Source of the DNA: Flaccisagitta enflata
Lineage: Eukaryota; Chaetognatha; Sagittoidea; Aphragmophora
Assembly: GCA_965153355.1 (NCBI GenBank)
Contig: OZ231126.1
Span: 92,690,001-92,754,000, forward strand
Direction: 5' to 3'
Length of the DNA: 64,000 nt
The position numbers and the translations under genes are program-made. The notes below the pieces were generated by a model. That model saw only the letters and a program-made list of their open reading frames with translations. It was not told where the DNA came from and ran no database searches. How positions within the stretch are numbered: the stretch's first letter is position 1; each line of letters begins with the position of its first letter. Positions 11,943 to 30,852 of this stretch are shown one piece after another.

Positions 11943-12557
11943 GAAAAACTTAACATTTTGCTCTATTTTTCAAAAATGTGTAAGCCTCATGACATTATCA
12001 TCATTCAATGGTAATTTCTCATAACAGAAATAAATTGGATTCATAGAAAGCAAAAATCATCACAGCTTTTATATCATCAATATTTGACGCATTTACAAGA
12101 AAAAAAAAATGAGATGCTTTACTTGTTGATCAATTCACATTTGACGAGGTCACTTTGGTAGAACTTCATTTTAGTCTCTCTCAACTTGTGAATCGGTTTT
12201 TCTAATTATGATTATAAATCTTCCAATCCATGGTTTCAATTTTGAGAGAGCCAGCCGGGCTCAGAGCCAGCAAAACTAGAGAGCCCGACAGCAAAATTGA
12301 GAGCCACGGGCTCGCGGGCTCGCTCTAAAAAGAGGCCTGATTATATAGTATGTCGCGAGTGCTCGATCCTTACTCGGTTACGCTCTCCGCCTGGTCAACG
12401 CCCACTCGGCGAGGATTCATGGGCTAGATGACCAAAACCTTAGGTCACTCTCTTCCCACTCCATGGAACTCGCAATTGGTTGAGCGAATCTCTCATCCTA
12501 CTCTCTTTCACTCTCGAGAGTGCTACGTCGCTCTCTTCTCGACGAGGATAATATAGC
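11943..12557. other. No gene recognised
   Basis: Contains a GAGAGCC(A/C)GCCGGGCTC-type motif (about 12243-12330) that is also seen near 11628-11715, in the opposite sense there and shared at low identity. No gene supported. Confidence 0.45.
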
Positions 12558-12558
12558 T

Positions 12559-12918
12559 TCTTCTTCTTCTTCTTCTTTTTCTTTTTCTTCTTCCTCTTCT
12601 TCTCCCTCTTCTTCTTATCCCTCTTCTTCTTCTTCTCCTTCTTCTTCTTCTTCTTCTTCTTTTTTTTCTTTTTCTTCTTCTTCTTCTTCTTCTTCTTCTT
12701 CTTCTTCTTCTTCTTCTTCTTCTTCTTCTTCTTCTTCTTCTTCTTCTTCTTCTTCTTCTTTTTCTTCTTCCTCTTCTTCTCCCTCTTCTTCTTCTTCTCC
12801 TTCTTCTTCTTCTTTTTCTTCTTCTTCTTCTTCTTCTTCTTCTTCTTCTCCTTCTTCTTCTTCTTTTTCTTCTTCTTCTTCTTTTTCTTTTTCTTTTTCT
12901 TCTTCTTCTTCTTCTTCT

Positions 12919-12965
<47 letters not shown>

Positions 12966-13094
12966 TTCTTCTTCTTCTTCTTCTTCTTCTTCTTCTTCTT
13001 CTTCTTCTTCTTCTTCTTCTTCTTCTTCTTCTTCTTCTTCTTCTTCTTCTTCTTCTTCTTCTTCTTCTTCTTCTTCTTCTTCTTCTCCTTCTGC
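12559..13094. repeat. (TTC)n microsatellite, about 535 bp
   Basis: TTC/CTT with CTTTTT and CCCTCTTC interruptions. The poly-Ser, poly-Lys and poly-Glu frames over it are repeat translations. Confidence 0.98.
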
Positions 13095-13223
13095 TTCTTC
13101 ATTTTGTCCAATTATTTTCATTCCCCGCATTCCGCGGTTAGCCACACCAGAATCGCCGCTCGTTCCCTCTCGTTCGTATTCCTGTTCTATTGTTATGTTT
13201 TTTCTTTCTTTATCGTTCTTTTT

Positions 13224-13574
13224 AGATGCGTTCTCGCATCTCTATATTAGGCTGTGTCCGTCGGTCGGTTGGTTACGCATTCATTAAAAACATCAAAATC
13301 AAGCATTTTTTCAATAGAAAAGTGGTTCTACTCCAGTAAAAGGAGCATACATCAAGTAATTCAATCATTCAATCGTTCATTCATTCACAAATGACATTCA
13401 TTCAAAAAAACATTCATTCATAAAAAACATTCATTCATAAAAAACATTCATTCATAAAAAACATTCATTCATAAAAAACATTCATTCATAAAAAAACATT
13501 GATTCATAAAAAACATTCATTCATAAAAAAACTTTCATTCAAAGAGGACGCATCGTTGGCCTACTTGGCCTTGT
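13224..13574 (+). repeat. HDR variant element (F) with internal CATTCATAAAAAA array
   Basis: The left end ATGCGTTCTCGCATCTCTAT and right end GGACGCATCGTTGGCC / TACTTGGCCTTGTTC match 7317-7546. Between them lie about nine copies of a CATTCATAAAAAA-like unit of 14-15 bp, absent from the sister copy. Confidence 0.7.
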
Positions 13575-13816
13575 TCTTTATATATTACTGTTGCTCATCT
13601 GATTGTCGTCTTCCACTCTGTTAATCGGGCAGTGGCCTAAAACTAAAAGGGCCGATGTCCTTTAGAACACCCGGGAAAATTTTTGAACGTCCGTTCATTT
13701 CTACATTGTACGATATACATTTATTTGTCCATCCATCCGTCTCTTTCATAGCGTCGTAAACCTCAAATCAGCCCTCACAAGCCAGTAACAACAACAACAC
13801 GTCAACAACAACGACG

Positions 13817-13929
<113 letters not shown>

Positions 13930-14192
13930 CGATGTATCCAATTTCGTAGGGATGTGAACTTGTTGAGTGAAGCATAAAGATTACTCGATCCACTTGGCTC
14001 GTATATTCTTCCCCTTCTTCCAACTTGAAGCTTTCGAACTTTGAGCGTGACCTTATTCTAAACACACAGTGGCTCAGATTCCTTGATCTTCACTCCAGAT
14101 TATCTACTCTTCACACACACATACAAACATCCGAGGCATAAATATGTTCTTGCCTCACATTCTGATGATGTGGGATGCTGAAGATGATGATG

Positions 14193-14195
<3 letters not shown>

Positions 14196-14258
<63 letters not shown>

Positions 14259-14337
14259 GCGTGTGCGTCTGTCTGTCTGTGTGTGTGTTTATGTTTGTGT
14301 TTGTTGTTGTGTGTTTGTTTGTGTGTGTGTGTGTGTA
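14196..14337. repeat. (GT)n microsatellite
   Basis: GT tract of about 60 bp followed by an imperfect GTGCGT / GTCTGT / TTTGT tail. The Cys-Val and His-Thr frames are repeat translations. Confidence 0.97.
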
Positions 14338-14369
14338 CAATTTCCCGAAACAAGGCTGGTCGTGATCCA

Positions 14370-14956
14370 TCACAGTCGGAACGTTTTTCTCCAGTAAAAT
14401 GGAAATATCGAAAATATCGTTTTCTGCGTCATTTTTGTGGTGATTTTCGCCGTTATTTTCGTCGTAATTCTCATTTTCTTTTTCTTTTTCTTCTTCTTCT
14501 TTTCTTCTTCTTCTTCTTCTTCTTTTTCTTTTTCTTTTTCTTTTTCTTTTATCCCTTCTCCAATCAATGACTTCTCGCCTTCAGTTGTTAGTGAAGGATG
14601 TTCTTTTATTTCTCCATTGTGGTCTTGGTTGTGGCTGCGGGGAAGATTTCCTTGTTCTTTTTTTTTCTTTTTTTTTTTTGGCCATAGCATAGACCGTACA
14701 AACGGACAAGCCTGATCTGGTTTCTTTAACGGAGATTCGGGCAATTGCTTAACCTTGATGTAAGAAAAATAGGCCCGCAGCAATCTTCTGTCAGAGTGAC
14801 TGAGTCCGTGACAAATAGACCGAGCCTCTTTAATGAGCAGTTTCTTTTCAATATTTTCAGCCATTGTGTTTTTTTTTTGGTTTTGTTTCAATTTTTGGTT
14901 TTGTTTTTTTTCTTCTTTAAAATTGCGTATGGAGATGGAAAGAGAGAATGAATGAA

Positions 14957-15000
<44 letters not shown>

Positions 15001-15032
15001 TGCGCCGCATTCAATAATACTAGGAACTTCAT
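14370..15032 (-). CDS. Possible minus-strand ORF, unrecognised (220 aa)
   Basis: An uninterrupted minus-strand frame with ATG at 15032. I do not recognise it. Its first part is a poly-Thr repeat translation that overlaps ORF A on the other strand. The middle (about residues 57-120, starting MAENIEKK and running to about PFVRSML) has a mixed composition like a real protein. The end is a Lys/Glu run over TTC/CTTTTT repeats. A shorter start at about 14864 is possible. It may be a small real exon or a chance frame in low-stop DNA. Confidence 0.25.
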
Positions 15033-15126
15033 CCAATCAAAAGAAATTTGTGCAATTTTTAACCTTTGACTCCAACTCTCACATTGACAACTACATTCAA
15101 ACTCAATTGAACGAATTTTCTACGCG

Positions 15127-15190
<64 letters not shown>

Positions 15191-15265
15191 AAACAACAGA
15201 GAGAAGAGGAGGAGGAGAAGGAGGAGAAAGGAGGAGGAGGAGGACGAGGACAATTTGCTTTTTAG
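14948..15265 (+). CDS. ORF A: Ser-/Gln-rich N-terminal ORF, probably joined to ORF B
   Basis: 105-aa frame from ATG 14948. It has poly-Ser (residues 5-18, encoded by GTC repeats), a mixed-composition stretch ([11 protein letters not shown] to QLNEFS), poly-Gln (about residues 60-80), then Glu- and Gly-rich residues and a TAG stop. The mixed stretch looks like true protein. The plus-one frame is open from about 15110 through this region and continues as ORF B, so A and B may be one gene broken by an indel, a programmed shift or an unseen intron. TTTGCTTTTTAG at 15252-15263 could even be a splice acceptor. Function unknown. Confidence 0.45.
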
Positions 15266-15812
15266 AAAAACAGCGCGGACGACGACGTCGTGGTCGTCGT
15301 CGTCGTCGTCATCGTCGTCGTATGGCAGAGGCGGAGCAAAAGGAAAAGTGGGGAAAGGGAAAGGGGCGAAAGGGGGAAAATCAACAGGGGGGAGAACAGC
15401 TAGAAACATCCCCCCTCCTCCTCCTCCTCCTCCTCCTCCTTTTAAGAAAATAACCCCCACCCTAATTCAAGATATTTCATCAATGACTGGGGAAACAATA
15501 GAAATTGTGACCATCGCTCTTAGGAGTAACTTGTCCTTTGAAGAGGTTAAAAACCTAAAAAAAACCAACCCTTGGCAATATCAACAGCATCTTGATTTTT
15601 GGGGGCTATTTGGGCCTTATAAGTCGGGAAAATCGGCGCCAGAACCGCCTCATGATTGGTTTGATATTTGCCTTAATGAGAATCAATATTTTTTCTATAA
15701 GGAAATTAACTATTCAACCCGATCTTGGGCCCTCAAGAAAGCGGTACCCTACGATTTAGAATTGAAAACCCTCATTGACCATACTTTGATCAAAGATTTC
15801 CCCAAATACTAA
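15255..15812 (+). CDS. ORF B: basic and Pro-rich protein with an unrecognised C-terminal domain
   Basis: Open frame without an upstream ATG. The first in-frame ATG is 15483, which would give about 109 aa. Before it lie a Ser run, a Gly/Lys-rich basic stretch (YGRGGAKGKVGKGKG) and ten consecutive prolines. The C-terminal ~130 residues (from KKITPTLIQDISS to the TAA) have normal, aromatic-rich composition (WQYQQHLDFWGLFGPYKSG) and look like a folded domain. No family recognised. The basic stretch would suit nucleic-acid binding, but that is inference. It ends 103 bp before gene C on the same strand. See ORF A for the possible fusion. Confidence 0.55.
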   Translation: MLFRKTARTTTSWSSSSSSSSSYGRGGAKGKVGKGKGAKGGKSTGGRTARNIPPPPPPPPPPFKKITPTLIQDISSMTGETIEIVTIALRSNLSFEEVKNLKKTNPWQYQQHLDFWGLFGPYKSGKSAPEPPHDWFDICLNENQYFFYKEINYSTRSWALKKAVPYDLELKTLIDHTLIKDFPKY

Positions 15813-15915
15813 AAAAGAAAAAAAAATAACTACCCTCACTCATCCCCCTATCTAATATCGTTTCCAAGTGAAGCAATACCACAGAACTAGAGAGAAACAA
15901 AAAAAGAAAACGAAA

Positions 15916-16443
15916 ATGGAAAACGCCGTGTGTAGAAACTATTATCCCATCAATCGTGATAATTTCATCTATTTGGAAGGCAGCGAGACCCGACCCGAAG
16001 GGTGGCGCCGTGTTATATATATCGCCAAATTTGTGGGCCTGAAAGAGCCCGGAGAAAATGGCGAAGGCGGAGTCGCCTTAATCGACGAGATTCAAGCGAT
16101 CGCCAAACACGTCTTCGTCGATCTAATGCGGAAGCTGGAGCAGGCCGTCGACGTGGCAGGCACCTGCGTAAAGGTTTGCCCGGATTTCCACATCGAAACT
16201 TCCGTCGCGGAGGAATCGTCCCTTCATTTCGACATTTTCGGTCCTCGAAATGAAGGAATTACCCTCGATATCGACGATATGTTGAAGATCCTTTCCTTCA
16301 AAGACGACCTGTTGTCGACCATGGACACCCCTTTGTCCGATCATTGGTGCACCTGCAACACGATGACCAGTTTCCTCCACTACAAATGCTCCAAGAGAAG
16401 CATCGACCACAAGGAGGAAACTGAAAAGATCGACGACGCCTAA
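15916..16443 (+). CDS. Gene C: 175-aa unrecognised protein, single exon
   Basis: Begins at ATG 15916 (context CGAAAATGG; the open frame extends upstream but with no earlier ATG) and ends at TAA 16441-16443. Balanced composition, G+C-rich third positions, no microsatellite. It contains VYIAKFVGL-like and PEGWRRVIYIAKF segments, a Cys pair CTCN with a nearby HYKC near the end (about residues 145-165), and an acidic Lys/Glu tail. No signal peptide or membrane segment. I do not recognise the family. Close packing after ORF B (103 bp) and before gene D suggests one compact cluster. AATAAA at 16857-16862 may end the transcript. Confidence 0.7.
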   Translation: MENAVCRNYYPINRDNFIYLEGSETRPEGWRRVIYIAKFVGLKEPGENGEGGVALIDEIQAIAKHVFVDLMRKLEQAVDVAGTCVKVCPDFHIETSVAEESSLHFDIFGPRNEGITLDIDDMLKILSFKDDLLSTMDTPLSDHWCTCNTMTSFLHYKCSKRSIDHKEETEKIDDA

Positions 16444-16689
16444 TCTTCCTTCCCTTTTCTCTCGAAAAAAAAAAATCATTCTACCCCTGCCTCTTTTCTT
16501 TCTATTCACTCTCTCTATTTCTATTCCTATCTCTTTCTTTATTCTCTTCTCTTTTATTTTTCACTTTAGTCTTACTCGTTTCTTCTTCCTAGCTTTCTTT
16601 CTAGCCTATTTACCATTTATCCTGTTGCTTATCAACATTTCTTTTGTCGTCTCTACTTAATTTCTCCTTTCTCTCCTCTCTTTCTTCTC

Positions 16690-16716
16690 TCTCTCCTCTC
16701 TCTTTCTTCTCTCTCT

Positions 16717-16772
<56 letters not shown>
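16690..16772. repeat. (TC)n microsatellite
   Basis: Located in the 3' region of gene C, upstream of the AATAAA at 16857. Confidence 0.95.
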
Positions 16773-16775
<3 letters not shown>

Positions 16776-16856
16776 ATTTTTTTTTCTCGCAAACTAAAAC
16801 CAAAAAAAACAAAAAAAAAAACAACAACAATAGCGTAAGAAAAACAATTAAAACGA

Positions 16857-16862
16857 AATAAA
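16857..16862 (+). terminator. Candidate polyadenylation signal of gene C
   Basis: AATAAA about 414 bp after the gene C stop in A-rich sequence. Confidence 0.4.
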
Positions 16863-17238
16863 CCAAAAGAAAAAAAAAATGAATCCCTCGCTTACTAATG
16901 AAAAAATAACAATGATCAAAAGAAAGAAAAAAAGAAAAAAAAATCTTCTTCGCCAAACTTCAGCAGCTTGGATTACGTCACACATCATCTGGTTGACGTC
17001 GACTCATCCCAACAACTCGTAAACACTCGCTGAGAAAAAAAAAATGGGGTAAGTTCACATAATAAGTGAGAGAATGCATCCCCATTCCTGCGGATCTCGT
17101 TGTTTATCTGATTTTTAACGCGTATTTCTTTGTTCTCTTTTTTTTTCCACACATATTTTTTTTCCCATGACATTTCCTCCCTTTTTCCCTTGGAAACTCT
17201 TTACTTTTGGTTTCTACAATATAAATATTTATATTTAT

Positions 17239-17270
<32 letters not shown>

Positions 17271-17285
17271 TGGTATGCATTAGAA

Positions 17286-18617
17286 ATGACCAAGATAAAC
17301 AAAAAACCCTCAATAACCGATAACAAAATAGCTCCAGTCGAGATTTCACTGAAAAACAATAAACATATCGCGCCGTTTCTTTCGCGTAATTTCTTTATGG
17401 ACTACGCGCCATTGTATAACTCATTTGCATATAACGATATTCTCACGGAGGCCACAAATAAAATACATAGAATGAGTTCTGACGACCCAAATCCTTACAC
17501 GTCATCTCAAAGCGATAATCATCACACGGCCACGGAAATATTACAATTTCAATTCGCGAGACACGTGGGTATAATGGCGTCTGAGGCCGTAGACCAAAAG
17601 GAAAACCTCATTTCGGCGCTAACCAAAATACTGTTAGAAGCTGGTTATGCGCAAGAGAAAGTCGATCAGACCTTGACATCGTTTAACACTGACGTGACAA
17701 TCCAAGAGTTTACTTCTTACTACAACAATGCCCATGTCTTTAAGAGTATGGGTTTCCCCAATGCCAAGGTTTTTCAAGCGGCGCTACAGGACATAAAACA
17801 AAACCGACCGAAAAAGACCTTCGATATTGAGCTGAACCCAAAATATTTACTCAGCTTAATAAAATCCAACGACTCCCTGATGCAAGATAAAGTACGTAGC
17901 AACTTTTATTCTAATCTCAAACTCTTTGTAGATAGAGTGAGCGCGTTGTCTAAAAAACCCCCTTCCCAACCCTATCCCCCAGGTGTCTCTGCCCAGGGGA
18001 TAAAAACCTTGATAGTAATTCAGAAGAATTCTATCATAAACGCGAAAAATGCCCTGGCGGCCAAAGCGAGAGAAAGGGAAAAAATCGTGACTTTAAAGGA
18101 GTACTCGAGCCGTAGTCAATTCCCCACGTTGAAATTTGTGCCGAAAGTTTTGGAAAAAGTTTCAAAATCCATTCAAACCTACGGACGACAACGACCAATC
18201 GATTTAATCACCAACAACATGGATATTCCCTGCCAGCTGTCCTGTTTTAAATGTAGCAGCTCAGGAAGGGTACCTCCCACCACCGATACTTCGACCAATT
18301 CTCGCTCCATGTCTCCCTCCCCCCCTCCATATGTCGACCCCGTCCTTACACCCCCACAACCGTTGAATTTCGTCGATCAAGCATTGGAAAAAGCCAACGT
18401 TTGGAGGGTCATTCCATTGCAAACCCCCTTTGAAGTCGAACAACATGATTTGACGTTTCATACTTTGCACGACGCCAACAAACTGACAGCTGTAAATCGT
18501 CATTCAAAGACCTACTTTTGTAGGTTCTGCACCAAACAGGAGATTCAGTTTAGTCTCATTTGCTGCAGGTACTTGCTCGATTCCGTGTCGCGTGCCTTGT
18601 TTCCTTTTCTTTACTGT

Positions 18618-18693
<76 letters not shown>

Positions 18694-20017
18694 CATTCTC
18701 TCCCATTTTCTCTCTCTCTCATTTTCTCTCTCTTTCTCATTATCAAGTTTTATTTTCTTTTCCCCCCACCCACCTCCCCTCCATGTACTCGCCTTCTCGT
18801 CGACAGTGATCATTATCTTGATCATATCAGGATTCTACATCCTGATCGCAGCCTTCATGCCAGGCTACTCAAACAATTGAGGTATCAGTATCGAGAAGAT
18901 ACCTCGATCCTTGGTGTGATAGACCATCACTTGAACACAGCTTGCCCCCTTTGTGGATTACTCAACAATACGAGAATCCATTTGACCAAACATTTGCGTC
19001 ACTGCGAAACTCGGTTTACCACTTTATCATATTGGTACGCCGAAGGGATAAATTCCCTTCAACACTTCGATTGCTCGTTTACAGCGCAACAAAGAGACGA
19101 GGCGGAACTTAATCACGCCGTAACGGGCATAAAGGCCATCATTCATGAGTTGAGCGAAGCGGCTACATCCGGGGCTCATGACGTTGACGCATCTGATCCA
19201 AATCCGCCGTACGACCTTCCTGACAATCCAATCAATCACTTGAAAAAGTTGATTGATCAGGAAACAAAATATGACTTCTTCAATCCGAACAATGAAATGG
19301 ACGAAGAGGATGAACTGCCGGATATTGGTGACAGCGGCGCTGTTAATGATCCCATGGAGGGTCCTTCCACTGGGCCCGTTCGAGAAACGAGACCTAGAAG
19401 AAGAGTCTGTCCTCCTGTTCTCTACAAATTGTCGGAGGAAAGCCTCAGAGAATTGGGTCTTAACTCCGACGATGACAGCAACAATACTCTATTGCAGATG
19501 TTTGGAGACTCCGATGATGGAGATGATGGTGATGATGATGATGATGATGATAATCATGACGCTAGACCGAGTAGCAGCGAAAGTCACGAAGCTACTCATG
19601 GTGTCATGATCGTCGACGAGGAAACACCAGAACAGGGAGAAGGAGAAGAAGAAGAAGAAGAAGGAGAAGCGGGAAATGTGACGGGAAATGGAGAGGAAGA
19701 TGGGGAGGGAGATGGGGAGGGAGACGAATTAGAAGAGAATGAGGAAGAAAGAAGACAGGGAAAAGAAGAAGAAGAAGAAGAAGAAGAAGAAGAAGAAGAA
19801 GAAGAAGAAGGAGAGAACGAGGATGAGGAGGGAGATAGAGAGGACGAGGACGAGGACGAGGAAGAAGAAGGAGAGGATGATGACGAGAACGAGGAAGAAG
19901 GAGAGGACGAGGACGAGGACGAGGACGAGGAAGAAGAAGGAGAGGATGATGACGAGGACGAGGAAGAAGGAGAGGACGAGGACGAGGACGAGGAAGAAGA
20001 AGAGGAAGAGGGAGGAA

Positions 20018-20048
<31 letters not shown>

Positions 20049-20601
20049 AGACGAGTACGAGGAAGACGAGGAAGAGGAAGAAGAAGAAGAAGGAGAGGAC
20101 GAGGAAGAGGAAGAAGAAGAAGAAGGAGAGGACGAGGACGAGGACGAGGAAGAGGAAGAAGAAGGAGAGGACAAGGACGAAGAAGAGGAAGAAGGAGAGG
20201 ACAAGGACGAGGAAGAGGAAGAGGGAGAAGAAGAAGAAGAAGAAGAAGGAGAGGACGAGGACGAGGAAGAAAAGGAAGGATCGAGACGAAAGGCGACGAC
20301 TCCAAACGCACCACAGAAAAGACCCGAGATAGAACCAACCTTTCCAACAAGAAGAAAGTTGCAGTTTGACAGCGACACTGACGAAGGCAAAGCCCCGCGG
20401 AAAATTGTCAAAAACGAGACGTCCGTGAATTCATCGCGTTCAATTGCGCGAACAAACTCTGCCATGACTTATCTGGACGACGAGTGCGTTTCCGATCATT
20501 CAGACGATCATGAACCTATTGTTCGTAGGAGAGAAAAAGGCAAAGGAGTAGGCAAAAACAGCACTAGAAAAAGAGTTAGCTTCATTGAGGACTCTGATTG
20601 A
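17286..20601 (+). CDS. Gene D: 1025-aa zinc-finger-like protein with long acidic tail (two coding exons)
   Basis: Coding exons 17286-18568 and 18807-20601. The intron (CTGCAG/GTACTTG to CGACAG/TGAT) holds a (TC)n tract. Start chosen at ATG 17286, because upstream codons are only AT-rich hydrophobic filler and a good donor (ATGGG/GTAAGTT at 17048) with acceptor GCATTAG at 17283 suggests a 5'-UTR intron with a (TA)n. Residues 1-400 are alpha-helical-looking and unrecognised. Residues 410-445 hold C-x2-C (C412, C415), then Cys and His residues that continue across the splice junction. Residues 474-494 hold C-P-L-C with H486, H490 and H493. Residues about 664-680 and 701-920 are Asp/Glu-rich, and the tail is basic (RRREKGKGVGKNSTRKRVS), like a nuclear localisation signal. 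It probably acts in the nucleus on DNA or chromatin, but no family is assigned. It precedes the polymerase on the same strand. Confidence 0.8.
18618..18733. repeat. (TC)n microsatellite inside the gene D intron
   Basis: Pyrimidine tract between the donor at 18569 and the acceptor at 18806. The sense strand is the pyrimidine one. Confidence 0.95.
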
Positions 20602-20662
20602 TTACTAACTCTAAGATCATAACGCTTCAAAAACTTATGAAATGTTTTGCTTTCTCTTTTTG

Positions 20663-20735
<73 letters not shown>

Positions 20736-21086
20736 CCCCACACCCTCCCGTATCCCGTCTCTGATCTGCGCGTGACTAGATTGATTGTCTGATTTGGCTT
20801 TTTTTTCTTTTTTTTTTTACCCTGATGGTACAATAGTATTTTACCGCCGATAGCTATTCGCAATTGCGCTGCTTTTATCTCTTTTTTTTATAAATCACAA
20901 AAGTCATTTTTTTTTCTTCTTATTTCCCTCCCCCACCCCACATCCCCCTTCCTGCCTTTTCCCCCCCCCCCCCCCCATTTATTGCCTTATCCTTCCAAAT
21001 TCTACATTTTTTTTTTTTGTTCCATCCTTCCCCACCCCCCCCCTTCCCCATTACAATAAAACTCGACGTCTTCTTTTTTCTTTTTT

Positions 21087-21154
<68 letters not shown>

Positions 21155-21417
21155 TTCTTACGCCAAACCTGGGCCCGGGTTTTTTTTTTTTCATTCTGTA
21201 AATATTGATATCTTATTTTTTTTTCTGACAAGCTTTGATTACATTAACGGCTTTGGCTTCGCTCTTTTTTTTTAAGGAGAACAAGAGAAAAATTCTTTTT
21301 TTTTTTCTACCTAGATCGACACTAGAAAAAAAAAACTCAAACTAAAAGTGAGAAAAAAAAATTTTCTTCTCTCCTCGAAATTGTGAATAAACACTGCAGA
21401 GACTAAAGCCAATTAGT
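20602..21417 (+). other. Intergenic D-polymerase: (TC)n, (TTTC)n, polyadenylation signals
   Basis: (TC)n at about 20668-20734, poly-C at about 20961-20976 and (TTTC)n at 21081-21155. AATAAA at 21055-21060 is the likely end signal of gene D. A second AATAAA at 21386-21391 lies 27 bp before the polymerase ATG. No further gene seen. Confidence 0.7.
21055..21060 (+). terminator. Candidate polyadenylation signal of gene D
   Basis: AATAAA in the context TTACAATAAAACTCG, 454 bp after the gene D stop. Confidence 0.45.
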
Positions 21418-28847
<7,430 letters not shown>

Positions 28848-29302
28848 TTTTTTTTAAATTTGGTTGATAAAAGCGAATTACCGTTAAAACCGAAGCCGTT
28901 AAGACGAAGCAACTGTGTAACAAGAATCATTATATGGTCGCACTATTGGTTACTATAAATATCACGTGATTACGATCGAGAACTCTTATTGGTCATGAAA
29001 CAGTCTTAATAGTAGGAAACAATCTCGCCCCTCCACCCTAACCTTCAAAGCCCATCTCATTAGCCCCCTTACCCTTCCACCCTACCCCTCCTTTTATTTG
29101 CGCTCTATTTATTATTCTTTATTCGTTTTCATATATTTTATACCATTTTTCTTTTTTCGTAGAATACTTTCACTGTCGTTTTTCTTTTATTCGATCTTTG
29201 GCAGTTCTCTTTTTTCTTACCTTATTCCGTCTAAAGAACACTTTAACCTCTTGGTCAGAGCGTCTTAGACATTACTTAGAATTGAGCATCCACCTTGAAA
29301 AC
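28848..29302. other. Intergenic region between polymerase and gene F
   Basis: No ORF of note. ATATATTTTATACC at about 29131-29144 could be a TATA-type element for gene F, weakly supported. No clear polyadenylation signal seen for the polymerase. Confidence 0.4.
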
Positions 29303-30774
29303 ATGCTGTACGAGACAAGATATAATAGTAATGAAACAGGGTCGGGAGACAGCCTTCTCTCTGACTACTTCTCCAGTCCCCAAGGGGGGGACGGATTGAG
29401 GGTTGCCCTTGACAAGGTAATGTTGTTTTTTTTTTATTATTCTCATAGGTCATACCTTACTAAAACTACATTAGCAACCCTCGATTTACCGTTTAACACT
29501 AATTATAGAATGCTTAATTAGACAAAGCTTATTGCTTCTCTTTACTCCCGCCAAAGAAAAAACATTTTCTTTCATCATTTCATAAAAAAAAAACAAGGCC
29601 GGATACACGGCTCTAAAAGAGCCAAAAAGTTATAAATATAAGTGTAACAGACCAACCAACCGACCAACTGACAGACGAAGGAGATTCTACAATCGCGTGT
29701 ACTCAACTAATCTGATCAACCCATTATCTTTCATTTCCCACCCCCCCTCCTATATCCTCCCCCTCCCTTTTTTGGAAGTTTGTCACGTGCGAGGAGACGT
29801 ACATCGCGGGGAAATACACGCTCTTTATCTGTATTTGGCGCGTGGACCAGCGTAAGGCGCCCACATACTACAAAGACGGGTGAGTTCTGCATATTTCTTT
29901 TTCTTTCTTTCTTTCTTTCTTTTTTCTTTCTTTCTTTTTTACTCGAATGGATTGCCGTGTATTTTGAACTTTGTTTTTTTTCATTGTAACTTTCCTTTTT
30001 TTTTTCTTATCACTCACAGATTCAACATCGATGATGGCGTTCTCATGTGGCGCATTCCGCTGCGAACATTCCTGGAATTGGTCGACTTAGGACTTTTTCA
30101 GGTCCTTGGATACTGTGGCATGACTGCCAATGCCATCCTGGAAGGGATCGACCTGGAGCAAGGTTAGTCCGAAATGGCAATTTAATTCTTACTTTTTTTT
30201 TCTGCTTTGCCGCTAAACAAAAAAAAAAGATCACCATCTCTTACATGCATTTTATCATAGGTCAAGAAATCCCCCAATACATCAAGGATTATTTGCGTTC
30301 TCTAGAGCTCAATGTCACCTGGGCCCGACCAACAGCCTATGGAATAGCCGTCGAGATACGTCGCGCGCAGGTAAGAGCCGGGTATTTTTCTCCTCCATCC
30401 AATACCACCCAATGATACTCAAAGATTTTGTCATCTCCTGTGCATTTATGCCATATGCTATGATATTATCGTTTTTTTTTTCCTTAAACAACTTGCAGAA
30501 ACTACAAGACGGAAGGTACATTCCCGCTGCCGTCTTTCTCACTTTGAAACGAGTTGGGAAAACGGACGAATCAACACCAGTTGTGAAGTTTCTACCGAAC
30601 TTCACTGAGGCGCGTGAGCCTCTGGGAAGAGGCTTTACGTTATCGGCGTCTACTTTCATCCGTCTTTACGAAAGTATGTTCCTTTCTCCGTCATTGGGTC
30701 ACTCGGCCACTTCCGACGTGGAAGCTCTGGAGAGAGAGTTAAACGGATCATCGACTTCCACCGATCAGGTAAGC

Positions 30775-30852
<78 letters not shown>

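Noticed and set aside
12440-13287. Poly-Lys, poly-Glu and poly-Ser ORFs over 220 codons
   Set aside because: Same (TTC)n explanation; the non-repeat ends are short and have no splice partner.
17044-17283. Start of gene D at ATG 17044 with splicing into 17284
   Set aside because: Joining GG to the acceptor at 17284 puts the reading frame into early stops. It fits better as a non-coding leader intron.
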